In this document: positions 52,432 to 64,000 of the stretch, piece by piece | Layout of the letters: the number at the start of each line of letters is the position of its first letter | How positions within the stretch are numbered: position 1 is the stretch's first letter | Assembly: GCA_033439265.1 (NCBI GenBank) | Contig: JAVTVX010000031.1 | Coordinates: 2,527,501-2,591,500 of the forward strand | DNA from: Dillenia suffruticosa | Lineage: Eukaryota; Streptophyta; Magnoliopsida; Dilleniales; Dilleniaceae | Direction: 5' to 3' | Length of the DNA stretch: 64,000 bases | Made by a program: the position numbers and the translations under genes | Notes under the pieces: generated by a model | What the model was told of the DNA's origin: nothing | The model's database searches: none | What the model saw: only the letters and a program-made list of their open reading frames with translations

Positions 52432-53223
52432 TGTTTAAGGTATGAGTAATGGTCGTAAGCACTAATCTGACTAAAGTGCTTGAACATCTGAAAATGAGCT
52501 TGGTTACCCAAAGATTCAACTTTGGGGAAATCACACATAATGGATTCTTATATGAAGCAGCCGTTCCTCACTTGATCGATGCCCACTTCGTCCTCTGGAC
52601 ACACAATGAAACCTATACGTGGAGTAGGTAGTTGGAAAACTTGTATAGATCTGGGGACTATATTGTCATTCAGATGCCCTTTTTAGGTATGAGTATTAAT
52701 ACCAAGGAAAAAGAGGGGGTATGAGTGTATATATGAACTATTTGTTTTGAAAAGACATGTTTTTACGGCATGCAAAATAATGCTGGGTTGTTACAGCGGC
52801 ATACATCTTTTTTCTTATAATCAACCCTAACCATGATTTGTGCTTAAAGCTGCACACTGTTGATTTCTGACTGTGTAGAACTTAGTAAAAAAATCTTTTG
52901 AGGTCTTTCTAATTGAGAATTAGGATGAGTAATGAATAATTCCATTTATTAAAACATTTCCTTTTGCAATTAAACAATTTTATTGTTTTTATGAAAAACT
53001 CGAATAATAATAATAATAATAATAATAAAAATAACAAAGTCCTTTGTGGGGATGTTGAAGAACTTGATCCTAGGAGACAAAAGTGGTAATTGAGTGGTGA
53101 TTGTCTGGAAGTAAATGATTTCGAGTCCCCCGCCAAATATATGGTCTCATCCTTTTGATATTGGCAGTCCTAAGAAATCCTAGTCTGAATCCAAACTCTT
53201 GTTTGGATGGAGAGGGTTGAGAG

Positions 53224-53347
53224 GGGAGGGAAGAAGAGGGTAATTTGGATGTGTGTGTGGTGTTTTGGGAGGGAAGAATAGGGTAATTTGAATGTGTTTG
53301 TGGTGTTATGGGAGGGAAGAACAGGGTAATCTGAATGCATGCAATTT
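53224..53347. repeat. 43-bp tandem repeat, nearly 3 copies
   Basis: Units start at 53224, 53267 and 53310, each opening 'gggagggaagaa', then '(g/t/c)agggtaat(t/c)t', then 'gaatgtgt'. The third copy degrades after about 30 bases. No coding role is seen. Confidence 0.93.
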
Positions 53348-53725
53348 CTATTGGAAGGCATTTGATCCTCTTTTTGTTTCATTTGCATAAATGTTATGAA
53401 GGTTGCTAGGTGAGTTGTCAGGTTTGAAGACTAATACAATTGCAGGAGAGGCTCGTAAGCATTTGATTTGTCATTTTAGTGATCATAGAAATTATTCAAC
53501 ACCTGTGATGTAAAACAGGTTATGAGAAAATAGTATTTTTCCTTGCTTTCTGACTTCTCCAAAGCTCGAGGGTAAAATTCTAATTATAGATACACCCAGA
53601 GGGGGGTATGGCTCTATCATTTTTTTTTTTGTATTTAAATCAATTATCATTCAAAATCATATTATGATTAATTCGATTTGATTTATTATTGAATACTTTT
53701 ATTTTAAAGAGATTTATTGAAATGT

Positions 53726-53764
<39 letters not shown>

Positions 53765-55961
53765 GAAATTGAGTGTTAAGTAAGGAATTCAACGATGTTC
53801 TTCCTAAATCAAATAGATACGGCGTTACACCCTAGCTTTTAAAAGTCCGGAAGGAGCTTCCTGGACAAATTGTTTCTTGAAATAAATACCGAAAAAGGTG
53901 AACTTATGATTACCAATGCGAAAAGCGTTTTCCTCACAATTATCGATGCATTTTGAATTTTGGTTTAGTTTCCTATTTCTTTCTCGTTCATAAATATTGA
54001 AACAACCGATTTTACTTTTTTTTTTTATACGATATTTAAATTTTATCTTATTAATTCGATTCGAGTATTATAAAATTTATTTTTAGAGTTAGTTTTTCTA
54101 AATCTTTTTTTATCATTTTCAAAATTTGAATTTAAAATTTCTAATTAAAAAGTTGAAATGTCTGATCACTCGATCTAATTTTACTCTTTTCGAATTTCTT
54201 TTCTCTCCTCGGCTCTGCTCAACCCATTTATTTCTCCCTCCATCTTTTTTTTTTCTTTTTTTCTTTTCTTTTGCTCTCTCTCCTCTCTCTCTCTCTTCTC
54301 TCTCTTTTTCTCTCTCCTTTTCCTTTTCTCTCCCTTGTTTCTCTCTTCTTTCACTCTCTTGCTTCTGGTTTTCTCTCCTTTGTTTTCTTTTATCTCAATT
54401 AATTCTTCTCCCCCTCTCTCCCCTTTGCCCACAACCATGAACTTTGCTACTCTCTTGCTCTGATTGTTTCTTTTAATGGTTGGCCATTGCAATCAAATAG
54501 CGGCAGTAGTCATGCCTTTAAAATCTTTAAAGTGATATTAGAAAGCAATGTGACTAAAATTGATGGATGAAAGTCTGGCCACTATTCAAGAAAGATTTTC
54601 TTCTATCTCAAATTACTCCCCCCACTTTTTTTTGGTATTATATTAATTACCGTTCAAAATCATATTTAAACTAATCTGATTCAAATGATTTAATTATAAG
54701 GGATTTTTTTAACGTAATTTTTTTTTTAAAATTTTAAATTTAAGATTTAATTAAATGACTTAATATTTTTATCTATCAGGTTGATTGTCCGTCGATCAAT
54801 TACTCATTTTATGTTGTGAAAGGAAGTTGGTCCATTTAAATTATGAAATGAATCTCAATTTATTCTTCAAAAAATTAATGAGTGTCCATTTTTGTTTCTT
54901 CAAAACAAAGTGAAATATTAGAAGCAAGACTTGGGGTAACATACACACAACTCTCTCTCTCTCTCTCTATTTGAATTTAGGAATCGGTGCGGTGCAGAGT
55001 AGAGCAAGGAATGTCCGTATCATATCCATGCACAAACAAGCAAAACAGGAGCTAACCGACAAATGTATGACAACACTGGACGGCCCAATACGCCATTGAC
55101 GCCTTTTTCGTGGCTTTTTTTGATTGATGGGAAACTATTTGGTCAATTCTAACTCAACCACATGTCTGACTTAATTCTTTTTGTTTTTTTCAATTTAAAA
55201 TTAACATAAAATTAAAAATTAAATCAAATAGTTTTCTAAAAGCTATTTTTTTTAAAAAAAAATATATATGACCCATGATCTGTCTCTAACTATTTTAAAT
55301 ATTATAATTTTATCATATATATATATAAATATATATATATATGGATAAAATTTAAAAATATTTAAACTATTTTAATATTTGTAGATATTTAAAAAATATT
55401 TTGCTATGTATAACTATTTATGAACATTTTAGATTATATATGACTTAAAATATCTATTTTTAATTTGTAAATATATTTTAAAATTATTTAAGAAACCATT
55501 TAATTTGTTTATTATTTATAACGTTTTAATATCGACGGTCTTCTATTGTTATTTCATTAAATATTAACATTTATATAAATTATTTTTTCAAATAACTTAT
55601 TTAAGAAAAGATTTTTAAAAAAAAATAAAATCGATAAATAGTTTTTCACTTAAATTTTAAAACTAATATTTTTTACTTTAACTTATAAAACAAAAATAAG
55701 ATTTTAATATAAGAAAAAGCTAGATCAAACATGCCTTTTGTGCTGCACCCTTTTGGTTTGATAAATTTTATTTTTAAATTAATAAATTAATAAATTTTAT
55801 TTTTAAATAGGAAGTAAAAAATACGTTAATTTGAATTATAAGTAAACAAAATTATTTAATATAAGTCAAACCAGAATAATTTTTATTTCGATTCAATCAG
55901 AAAAATTCTATAAAGTTATCATTCCTTTACGTGAATTTCTCATATTCATGCGTCATTATAA

Positions 55962-55992
<31 letters not shown>

Positions 55993-56817
55993 GACAAAAT
56001 TTTATTTTAATGAATCATATATCTCTAATTTTTTTGCTATTTTAATAGTTAAATTACTTTTAAAGCCTTTTACTAAATAATTAAAGTTATTTAGAGTAAT
56101 TCTGTAATAATTTTATCAAATGCTTAAATTGCTTAACTTTATTTTCATTTAAAAATTAAAAAATAAAAAAAATAATTAAATCTATATTTTGCTTTCCTTA
56201 ATCATCAAGGATCTTCGAAGACATCTTGGACACGCAAAACTATGAGGTGCCTCCTTTCTTTATTATTGTTTGCGTCTGGTCTCGTCCATGACAACCAGCT
56301 CACCCCAAGCCTAGTCTTCTCAATCATTATGTCTTTTTGCCCCTTTTCTTTATAAAGACGAGGCCTTATTCATTTTTTTCTTCCTACCTTCACCCCACAA
56401 TGTAATAGTAAATAAAAACCCACCAAAACCCTTCAATAATTAAATGGCTAAATTAAAAAACGGGTCACTCTAATCATGTTAAGTGAATATTGAATTATTG
56501 CAAATATGGGAGAGATCAATGGTTTTCCTGTTTGAAGAGAGATATAAATAGAAGGAAGAGGATGTATATTCAGTGAAATTAAAATCATTAAGTGTAAGTA
56601 ACGTCTGGTTGGTTGTATTGTTGGATATCGATGTTGCATCGATGAGATTTTAGATTACACTCTTCTTATATATGACAAGTCAAAAGAATTCTATCTCAAT
56701 TTGATCTGAAATGAATTTAATTTAAATAGGATGAATTAAAAATAAAAAATCACTATTGATGAAATAAAAGCAATAGCATCATTGTATCATTATCAAACCT
56801 GATAGTAGAAAGCACTT

Positions 56818-56820
<3 letters not shown>

Positions 56821-56866
<46 letters not shown>
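56821..56866. repeat. (AT)23 microsatellite
   Basis: A pure AT run lies about 180 bases beyond the stop codon of the CLE gene, on its 3' side. Confidence 0.98.
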
Positions 56867-56869
<3 letters not shown>

Positions 56870-57049
56870 ATTCTCATGGCTGGGGAGGGGAGGGGATGGG
56901 TCTATATGGGAGAGTTGTGAAAAAGGAAAAAGGCGTAAATGATGTATATAAGGGTGGGGTAGCTTAGGTAGGAGTAGGAGTGTACCTTAACTATTGAAGC
57001 TAAGTGTTTTTATGGAGAAAGAAAACACAGAACGCAGGTGATGAGAAAT

Positions 57050-57439
57050 TTAATTAGAATTGGGATTAGGACCGCTTGGAACTTCATGGGCGCCTGCATT
57101 GTATATTGCCTTCTTTCTTCTGTCTTGCCACGGCAAGTCCAACCACCCACCTCCCACTCTCATCCTCTTCTTCCTCGTCGATTCGGAGTGCACGGTGGTG
57201 GTGGTGGTGGCGGCGGCGACGGTGGTTGAAGTTGAATAATATCTTGTGACACCTTCCCCTGCCTTCATTGAATTTGTAGCTGCTCGGTTAATGCTGGTGA
57301 CTGTGTGCGGTAATTTGTTTCCAGTTGCAGCCTTCACTGGGCCAATTGTATTTACCAGCACCATCAGCACCATCACCACAACATGAATTATGGTAACTGC
57401 AGTTGATCTCGGAACACCACCATAGCAAGCCATATACAT
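57050..57439 (-). CDS. CLE41: CLE41/CLE44-like (TDIF) peptide hormone precursor
   Basis: This is a secreted signalling peptide precursor of 129 residues with no intron. TDIF peptides are made in phloem, act through the PXY/TDR receptor kinase, keep cambium dividing and block xylem differentiation; that role is inferred by family. The ATG at 57439 is the first in this frame (the frame also extends upstream to a TTG), and a second ATG lies two codons later. Residues about 14-34 ('STAVTIIHVVVMVLMVLVNT') form a hydrophobic signal/anchor segment. A variable Thr/Ala-rich middle and a basic stretch 'TRKKRMR' follow. The C-terminal CLE motif at 57088-57053, just before the stop, reads HEVPSGPNPNSN. 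Canonical TDIF is HEVPSGPNPISN, so residue 10 is Asn (AAT) instead of Ile (ATT). The H-E start and S-N end are diagnostic of the TDIF class and unlike the R...HN CLEs. The Gly-rich ORF on the other strand is a shadow. Confidence 0.9.
   Translation of the reverse strand: MYMACYGGVPRSTAVTIIHVVVMVLMVLVNTIGPVKAATGNKLPHTVTSINRAATNSMKAGEGVTRYYSTSTTVAAATTTTTVHSESTRKKRMRVGGGWLDLPWQDRRKKAIYNAGAHEVPSGPNPNSN
57053..57088 (-). other. Mature CLE (TDIF-like) peptide
   Basis: These twelve codons encode His-Glu-Val-Pro-Ser-Gly-Pro-Asn-Pro-Asn-Ser-Asn at the precursor's extreme C-terminus. Pro4 and Pro7 are the positions hydroxylated in TDIF. The only departure from TDIF is position 10. Confidence 0.9.
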
Positions 57440-57506
57440 TTGTATGGTAAAACTAAAACATCTCAACTTGGACGATAAAGTTGAAAAGCGAGAGAATGTC
57501 TTGAGA

Positions 57507-57510
<4 letters not shown>

Positions 57511-57539
<29 letters not shown>
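57511..57539. repeat. (GA)n microsatellite upstream of the CLE gene
   Basis: This purine run lies 70-100 bases upstream of the CLE start codon; in the gene's orientation it is a (CT)n tract, as often seen in plant 5' UTRs. A second run lies at 57712-57737. Confidence 0.95.
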
Positions 57540-59100
57540 CAAAGATAGCTATGTGGGGTTTTATTATGAACGCCCCCTTGAAATCACTCTTAAGAGGGAT
57601 CTCGATCTTGTCGCATAAAAGTAAGAAAAAGAAAGGCCCGGGACCTGAATGGCTTTTCCTTTGCCTTAGCTTTTGCAGAGGTCTTGTGGTTGGATAATGG
57701 AGCTGAAACACGAGAGAGAGAGAGAGAGAGAGAGAGACTTAGTGTTAAATGAAGGCAAGAAGTGACGAAAATGAAATGAGGAAGGGTATGGAAATAAGTC
57801 ATCTAATAGGGGAAACACCGAGTGGTGCCCACACCACAGAGTCTTCAGATGGAAGACGACATGTACACAGGGTCAAATAATTAATAAACCAAGTCTTGGC
57901 TTCATCACAAATGCACAACCATGTAAGTACAAACTACAAACACCAGCCTACATCTCTAGCAGACCAGCATATCATCTCTGAAAGGTTTGGTGTAGTGTGT
58001 TTTTTGTCGACACTTTCCTTCCCCAAGTCTCTGCTCTCGTTGACTAGCATTAATGCTGCAAAAAATTATTACAGGTGAGATGTTCGGCAAATATTAGCAA
58101 ATTTTAATATATAAATAACGAGCAAAACTCTATCCAACAGATGTTTTATTTTTTTTATTTGATGGTTAGTATTTGAAAACTTGACTAACCAGGTTCGAAC
58201 AGTTATAAAATATAATTTAGACACTTAATTGGTGGGGGATGGGGGTTTGATTCCAAAATCTGTATAACATTCATGCTTTTAGAGTCCATGATTAGAATGA
58301 CTTCTACTCTGATTATTTCCTCGTGTCACAGTTGATTTAACCTTAGAAGATAATTAAGTGTTAATCAAAGAAAAATAAAAACATTATATAAGAAAATGAT
58401 TAGGGGAAAAAAAGCATATAATCATAAATCATATGTTGCCAAAAGGTGCTACTTGTGATGGAAGAAGCATCATGGGTTGAGCATATTTAGTGCCTCTGGC
58501 TTACTGCGGAGAGGGGGAAGGTAAAGACTGTATGTAACTCTAGCAACTTTATTTGAAGTCAAAAGCAAAGTTAAAATCCGGACATAAATGGAGACATGTA
58601 TAATATTTTTTTTTCTATTTTGGTACATTGGAAAAGCCAAATTCAAAACTTTTTATAAAAGAAAAGTATGATATTAGTTGAATTATAACTTATTAATTAA
58701 TAGAGACATGTATAAGATAACAGTGAATTAGGCTGCAAGAGGAAAACTCCCTTCTCATTTTGCCCCACTCCTCCGTAGAAGAAGAGAGAGCTATCCTTTC
58801 TTTTTCTTGATCCAATGGCTCATCTCACTTATCCTTTATTTTCTTAGCTTACTCCCGTAAAATGTTTATCTTAGAGGGGAAATACTCCAGATGGCACGGA
58901 TCACTTTGCCTTTTCAGTCTCAAAGTTGTGGGTCCGGCATGCCTGGGCCGAGCATTGTGCAACAAGACCTTGTGGATTCTTTGATACATAAAAGGGTGGT
59001 TTTTTTTTTTTTTTTTTTGTTAATAATCATCTGATATTTGAAATGATATTTCGACTAATTTTGTTTGAGTGTTGCTAGTGTTGACTCAAAATGTAATAAC
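57540..59100. other. CLE upstream region and intergenic DNA
   Basis: The CLE promoter presumably lies within 57540-58000 on the minus strand, but no certain TATA box was found. A SINE-like stretch is at about 58140-58210 and a T20 run at 59000-59019. No other gene is seen. Confidence 0.5.
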
Positions 59101-60867
59101 CTAGAGGGTAATAACCTAGAGGAAAATGAATAGGTTATTTAAAAACTATGGCTTATTTTTTATGTTTAAAAGGAAAAATTAATTTGTATGAAGAGAAATC
59201 AAAAGAAAGGATGAAGAGGTAGAAAACACATAATTTATAGTAGTTTCACATTTTTAATATACATTCACTCCCGGTCTTCATTTAGATTTTCAAAACCAGT
59301 ATCTAACAAAGGTTTACACACTAGTTTTATGGGTGTTAGCCAACTTTATAAGTGTTTTTCTAAAACTCTTACACTTGTCTCTCATGAAACAAGCAAATAC
59401 CTAACTCAGCTTTTAATGTACAAGTATTGATCTAAGATCAGAAGACAACTTTTTCTGATCCTTCTCATTGAGAGTAAAATTATAGATATTACAAAATGAA
59501 GCTCACTTCTTTCAAATATAGACGCTAATCAATAATATGAATGAAAACCAGAAATAGAGTAAGGAGGCTTGAACAAAACTTTCTCTCTATTTGCTTCGAC
59601 CACTTGTCTCAGTCTCCTATAGTTGTATGTATACTAACGAAGATGATTTTAGCCGTTGGAAAACTTTTACAAACATTGAATATTTTGCAGAAGTTGATGA
59701 GATAATTGTACTTTTCATTAAATTCGAAACAGCTTTTCTGAACAATTGAACATTAGTCACATGCTATTGACTTGTTAGAACTTTAAGTCGACTTAATTTT
59801 GAATTTTGAAATATTCGAGTCGACTTCTTGAATGGTCAAGTCGACTTTCCTCTGCGACTTGCAAATTACTCAAGTTGACTTCATAAGTACATAGGTCGAC
59901 TTGTATATGCTCATGTCATGAGAGGTAAGTTTGCTTGGTTTATTTATGTGTTGGCTTGCATATAATGTGAGTACTTATAAATTTGTTGAGTTGACATAAT
60001 ATAATCTCAGATTGACTTATTTTAGCCCTGGGTCGACTTACTAATATTACAGACACTAGTTTATGTGACCTCGAATCCTTAAGTCGATATAATTTATGAC
60101 TAAGTTGACTTGTGTGCCTATTTACCTTTGCTTCAAATCGACTTCTTGTTTTGTCAGGTCGACTTAGTAATAGTTCATCTTAGGTTCATGTCGACTTGTC
60201 TAGTTTGCAGATCGACTCAATTAGAATGCAGAGTGTACTTCTGTGACCTTGACTTAATAGGTCGACTTGTTAGTTTTCTCAGGTCGACTTGTGATCTTCC
60301 ATACTTAGACAAATTTTCAAAATAAGTGCTCAAGTCAGCTTGTGTTCCCGGTAAGTTGACTTGCTTAAGTTATAAACTAGATTTCTGAGACTTATATTTG
60401 ATAGATCGACTTGTTCTAAGTGTGAGTTGACTTATAATCTTATAATCTATAGGTTCAGGTCAACTTGTTACTATGACAAGTCGACATGGTTTTACGCAGA
60501 TTTAAAGTCCCGAGACCTATATTCCTCATGTTGACTTGCTGTTTTCTCGGGTCGACTTGGTGTGTTTCAAGCTTAGCTAAAATTCAAAATTTTGGATTTC
60601 AAGTCGACTAAAGTTAGGATAAAGTCTACTTGACATTCTACAAGTTGACTTTTGAGAGTCGACATGATATAATAACTAATCATGTAGATCAACTTATTAT
60701 ATAGGCAGGTCAGCTTTTCTAAAATTACTTTAATTTAACAATTTTCCTATTTTTAATAGAACTTTAATTGATTATCTTAAGTCAATTTTAATCATATCTA
60801 ATCATTATCAAAATCAATTTTACTCAACAATTAGACTCAATTTAGAGGGGACCTCTCCCAATATATT
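59101..60867. mobile_element. Probable decayed LTR-like sequence with GTCGACTTG word array
   Basis: There is no coding sequence. The left part (59200-59700) is ordinary AT-rich DNA. From 59790 to 60720 it is filled with a repeated word (separate entry). The arrangement, a non-coding block with a dense U3-like word array and no nearby ORFs, parallels 11629-13795, so I suspect a solo LTR or non-autonomous element. I could not define its ends. Confidence 0.35.
59790..60720 (+). repeat. Array of about 30 GTCGACTTG-like words
   Basis: Near-exact copies include those at about 59799, 59821, 59839, 59902, 60033, 60160, 60190, 60260, 60284, 60404, 60552 and 60603. Variants (GTTGACTTG, GTCAACTTG, GTCAGCTT) fill the gaps at 20-50 base spacing. 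Nearly all are in the same direction. Substitutions concentrate at the central CpG. Confidence 0.88.
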
Positions 60868-60955
60868 TTTTTTATTCTCAAATTTCAAATTTCAGATCTG
60901 GTTAAAGAACTTAACACTCTTACCAACTAGCCTAACCATCCATCGATTGAGAAAA
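60868..60955 (-). mobile_element. SINE-like short dispersed repeat (best copy)
   Basis: On the minus strand it reads 'ggttaggctagttggtaagagtg', an A-box-like tRNA head, then '...agatctgaaatttgaaatttgag' and an A-rich tail. The same order of parts recurs at about 440-570 (+), 23655-23755, 26480-26575, 33660-33765, 34960-35050, 54100-54180, 54700-54800 and 62000-62072 (all -). Confidence 0.55.
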
Positions 60956-61004
60956 ATAAATATTGCTAATTAATTACTCAGTTAACAATGGCCTTGGACA
61001 CTGT

Positions 61005-61027
61005 TCTTTCTTTCTTTTCTTTCTTTC

Positions 61028-61058
<31 letters not shown>

Positions 61059-61062
61059 TTTA
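61005..61062. repeat. CT/TTC-rich simple repeat
   Basis: (TTTC)n, (TTC)n and a poly(T) run lie in succession, directly left of the LINE fragment. Confidence 0.95.
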
Positions 61063-61960
61063 AAGTGGCTCAGAGCCCAAAAATGGAACAACAAGACCAA
61101 GCCCAAAACAGATTATGGATGCAGTTCAAATATCTAATAAAGTGGTAAAAAACAAACATCAAGCGCAGTTGATACAAGGGATATTTGTACATTGGACATG
61201 GAGAAAGCATACAAGCATGTTTATTGGTTCTTCCTCTTGTATACTCTAGAAAAGATGGGTTCTATGAAAATGAAGAAGGATAAAAAGGGTGTACCCCCTT
61301 GCCATCCTTTATAATCTTGGTGAATGATTGATCTCGAACTGATAATTTTCAATTTTTGAGGGGCCATAAAAAGTTAGATCCCCTTTTTCCTTCCCAGTTA
61401 TCTTGGTTATGGAGGTCCTAAGCAAGATGATGGAGCAGGCCTCAACGACACAATGAGTCAGGGGTTTTCAGGTTAGTGCAGGCGCCATGGTATGAGCATT
61501 GTTTGCCATCCTTTATCTACTGACAATTTGATTCCTTTTGTACGACTATTGAGCCAAATGTGCTTCCGTGCTAAGTCTCTACTTAGAAGCAGTATCACGG
61601 TTTAAGATGAATCTGGCAAAGGCGATCTCATCATATTGTGATCAATGAAGATGGGGGAATTTTGGCTACCTTCTTAGGGTGTAAAGTGGGCAAGTTATAA
61701 GGGATGTAGATAGAATAAGCCAATGAGAATCTAAAGATTGAGTTGACATTAAAGCCAGTAGGCACTATACTTATAGTATGTAATTCTGATTTAGCCGGCG
61801 ACGACAATCCTTCAAGACAGTGCCAAGAGATTACAGAAACCAAAATCCAATTTGTGGGATCCAAAACAACTTCTGTGCATGTATCTTTTTTTTTTTGGTC
61901 AACGTGGATACTTGTCACCAATATATTTGAGTTTAACCCAACTAAACTGGCCAAACACTG
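61063..61960 (+). pseudogene. L1-type LINE reverse transcriptase fragment
   Basis: One frame near 61185-61255 reads 'LDMEKAYKHVYWFFLLYTLEKMG', matching the plant L1 palm motif (D-x-E-K-A-Y-D-H-V-x-W-x-F-L). A later frame near 61640-61690 reads 'NEDGGILATFLGCKVGKL', matching the A-x-x-L-G-C-K-V-G-x-L block that precedes LPxxYLGLP. The frames are broken and much of the sequence between is missing. No 3' end is recognised, and after 61720 the sequence is unassigned. Confidence 0.7.
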
Positions 61961-62426
61961 TGGGGCCCTTTAATGGTTTGGCTTTCTCGATATCTGTATT
62001 TTCATTACCAAATTTCGAATTTGAGATTTTAAAGGCTTATAGCGTCTGACCGCTATACCCATGGGTCATTGATAGTTTAAATAACAGAGAAAGCAAGTCC
62101 ATAAGCACCATATCCATGTAAAAGCTTGGATTCATGTTTGCCAAAAAATTCCAAGGCCAAAGCAAAACCATGACAATATTCCCAACATGAATATGAATAT
62201 GACTTGTCTTCTTACAAATGAAATGATCTCCTATTTGGTAATTGGGACATATTTTTCCCAGAACAGGCATGGTTAGCAACTGTCATATTCGACTAGCCTA
62301 ACACTTATATAGGGAATGATCACAATCCTAAAACTCAAAATTTAATGGCAATGCCAACAAATAGAAATGACAGTAACAATTCTAGTCACTAGAACTTGAC
62401 ATGGATTTTCCAAAATGGCAATTCTT
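61961..62426. other. Spacer with a SINE-like copy
   Basis: A SINE-like copy lies at about 62000-62072 (minus strand, A-box-like 'gggtatagcggtcagacgc'). The remainder is AT-rich with no gene. The final CTT before 62427 could be a 3-bp target duplication of the CACTA-like element. Confidence 0.5.
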
Positions 62427-62827
62427 CATTACAAAAAAACACGGTTTTAGTCACGAATTTTCGCGACGGAAAAAATTCGTCGCTATTTTGCGACGAATTT
62501 AGTGACAAAAACTTTTTCGTCGCTAATTTGCCACAAAATTTGTAACGAAAAAGAAGTCGTGACTAAATTAGCGACAGACACATCATTCGTAACAAAATTC
62601 GTTGCTAATTAATGACAAAAAAATTTTCGTGACTAGATTCGTCGCTAATTGGCGTTAAAAAATTTTTCGTTGTAAATTTCGTCGCTAAGTTTTTTATATA
62701 TAATTAAATAAAATATAATATTAATATAATATTAATATAATATTTAAATTAAAAAATTAATTTAACAACCACGAAATATATCAGTTGGTAATTTAATTTA
62801 GCGACGGATTTCCAAATACGTGGCTGA

Positions 62828-62858
62828 TTCAGCGACGGATTCCAAATCCGTCGCTGAA
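62828..62858. repeat. Perfect 14-bp inverted repeat with 3-base loop
   Basis: TTCAGCGACGGATT at 62828-62841 and its exact reverse complement at 62845-62858 are separated by CCA. The arms carry the GCGACGG core of the CACTA-like subterminal repeats. Confidence 0.95.
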
Positions 62859-63180
62859 TTTTAACTTCTTTTAATTATAATTTTATTTTATTTTTATTTT
62901 ATTTTATTAATTTATATTAACAAATCATATTATTATTTTATAATATTTTAATTTACATTTTATTTTATTATATTATTTCATTTTTTTAGAAGAATAATAT
63001 TATTTAATTCTTAAAAAAAACCATATATTTTATTTTATTTAAATTATATATATATTTTTAATTAATTTAATATTTTTTTTCTTTTTTTTTTTATTTAATA
63101 TTTTTTATTATTGTATAGGTAATTTTATTTTATTTATATTATTTTATTTAATAATATAAAATTTTTAATTAAATATTAAT

Positions 63181-63276
63181 CGAACCTACACGGGCGCGGG
63201 CGCGGGCCTAGTGCCTGCGCCCTGCGCGCACCTGCTTGAGCGCCCGCACGCCTGCTGGGGCGTGCTTGGGCGCCCT
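63181..63276. other. GC-rich island in extreme AT-rich DNA
   Basis: The stretch is dominated by 'gggcgcgggcgcggg' and 'gcgcccgcacgcctgc' patterns built from repeated GGGCGC/GCGCCC words. Flanks on both sides are almost pure A and T. No ORF of note spans it. Confidence 0.85.
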
Positions 63277-64000
63277 TCATTATTTTAATACAAAAAATAC
63301 AAATTTGTAGTTGAAGTGATTCGAATATTGGATCTCGAATTTAATAGAAAACATATCACCACTGCACCACCGCTTAGTGTTAGTGTTGTGTGATAATATT
63401 TTTTTTTTCTTTCTTCCTCCTTTTTGTTTTCTATTCTCATTTTTTTTTCCTTATCTCTATTTTTGGGTTTTTTTTTCTTTTTACTCTCATTTCTTATATA
63501 TAATAATTTTGTTATAATATATAATAATTTTATTATAACGAATAAAAATATTTTGTAATTAAATATATTGATTTTTTAAATTATTAATATATTATAATTT
63601 ATTGATAATTATAATTTTATAGTTTTGAGATATTATAATCCATTTTTAAATTATGGATTAAAAAAATAAAATAAAAATGAAAAAAAAATAATAAAATAAT
63701 AAGATAAAAGAAAAAAGAAGAAATTAAAATATAATATTAACATATTTTTTAATTAATTTATTATTTTATTTTAAATTAGTATTTTCTTATTTTTTATTTT
63801 ATTAAAAATTATCATATTTATTATTTTTTAATTAATATTATTTTAGGTGGGTGGCATAAATAAAAAAGTTATTATATTTATTATTTTAAATTATTATTAT
63901 ATATTATTTTATTATTATTAGAAAAATGTGAAATAAAGATAATAAATAATTAAAAAGAAATTTATATCATAATAATATCTTTGGCTCGGTGGTTTACAGG

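Larger units (their letters stand above)
52432..57049. other. Intergenic region between DCAF4-like and CLE genes
   Basis: I see no gene. The DCAF4 3' UTR is probably within the first few hundred bases. An ATA/AAT microsatellite lies at 53006-53029, poly(T) at 53728-53759, and a pyrimidine tract at 54196-54425 whose ORFs on both strands are low complexity. AT-rich blocks lie at 55180-56160, with AT runs at 55315-55342 and 55966-55985. SINE-like copies on the minus strand lie at about 54100-54180 and 54700-54800. Confidence 0.6.
62427..64000 (+). mobile_element. CACTA (En/Spm)-like element, left part, running off the window
   Basis: It opens CATTACAAAAAAACACGG, one change from the CACTACAA terminus of plant CACTA transposons. 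Subterminal repeats of (T)TTCGTCGCTAA and GCGACGAATTT follow in both directions (62460-62700), the layout these elements use for transposase binding. A second cluster at 62805-62858 contains a perfect hairpin. Beyond lie extremely AT-rich DNA and a GC-rich island (63181-63276). The other end is outside the window, and no transposase ORF is visible. It is either non-autonomous or cut by the window edge. Confidence 0.65.

Overview
This window is nuclear DNA from a flowering plant, most likely a eudicot. It is AT-rich and intron-containing, and it is crowded with plant-type retroelements, microsatellites and long gene-poor stretches. I see no prokaryotic, organellar or CRISPR features and no convincing tRNA or rRNA gene. 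The species cannot be named from the sequence alone.

Layout. 1-1062 is an AT-rich flank. 1068-11623 is a complete but decayed Ty3/gypsy retrotransposon of chromovirus (Tekay/Del) type on the minus strand. It has two ~2.65 kb LTRs, a 5-bp target duplication GGGTG, an initiator-tRNA-Met primer site, a gag zinc knuckle, and a protease-RT-RNaseH-integrase-chromodomain order broken by many stops and frameshifts. It abuts a probable Ty1/copia-type solo LTR (about 11629-13795) that holds an array of GTCGACA-like words. 14071-18833 is a solo LTR of a relative of the first element, itself interrupted by another solo LTR (15236-17563). A LINE fragment follows, then a broken FKBP-type peptidyl-prolyl isomerase gene (19.5-21.8 kb) whose lysine-rich linker exon is triplicated. 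22-30 kb is intergenic, with microsatellites, short SINE-like repeats and one gag scrap.

Three genes look real. (1) 30268-31338 (+) is an R2R3-MYB transcription factor closest to the MYB26/MYB67 group, with one intron. (2) 35462-52431 (+) is a ~17 kb, 13-exon gene for a WD40 protein of the DCAF4 type (substrate receptor of CUL4-DDB1 ubiquitin ligases). Its introns are swollen by LINE fragments, one intron uses a GC donor, and one exon junction does not keep frame with the obvious splice sites. (3) 57050-57439 (-) is a single-exon CLE-peptide precursor of the CLE41/CLE44 (TDIF) class. Its mature peptide reads HEVPSGPNPNSN instead of the canonical HEVPSGPNPISN.

The right end holds a decayed LTR-like region with about 30 copies of a GTCGACTTG-like word (59.8-60.7 kb), a LINE reverse-transcriptase scrap (61.1-61.7 kb), and, from 62427 to past the window end, a CACTA (En/Spm)-like element with GCGACGAA subterminal repeats and a perfect hairpin.

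The genes do not form an operon or cluster. MYB26-type factors and TDIF peptides both belong to secondary wall/vascular biology, but their proximity here is probably chance. The observations most worth following up are the altered TDIF peptide, the DCAF4 splice oddities, the triplicated FKBP linker exon, the nested solo LTRs and the two GTCGAC-word arrays.
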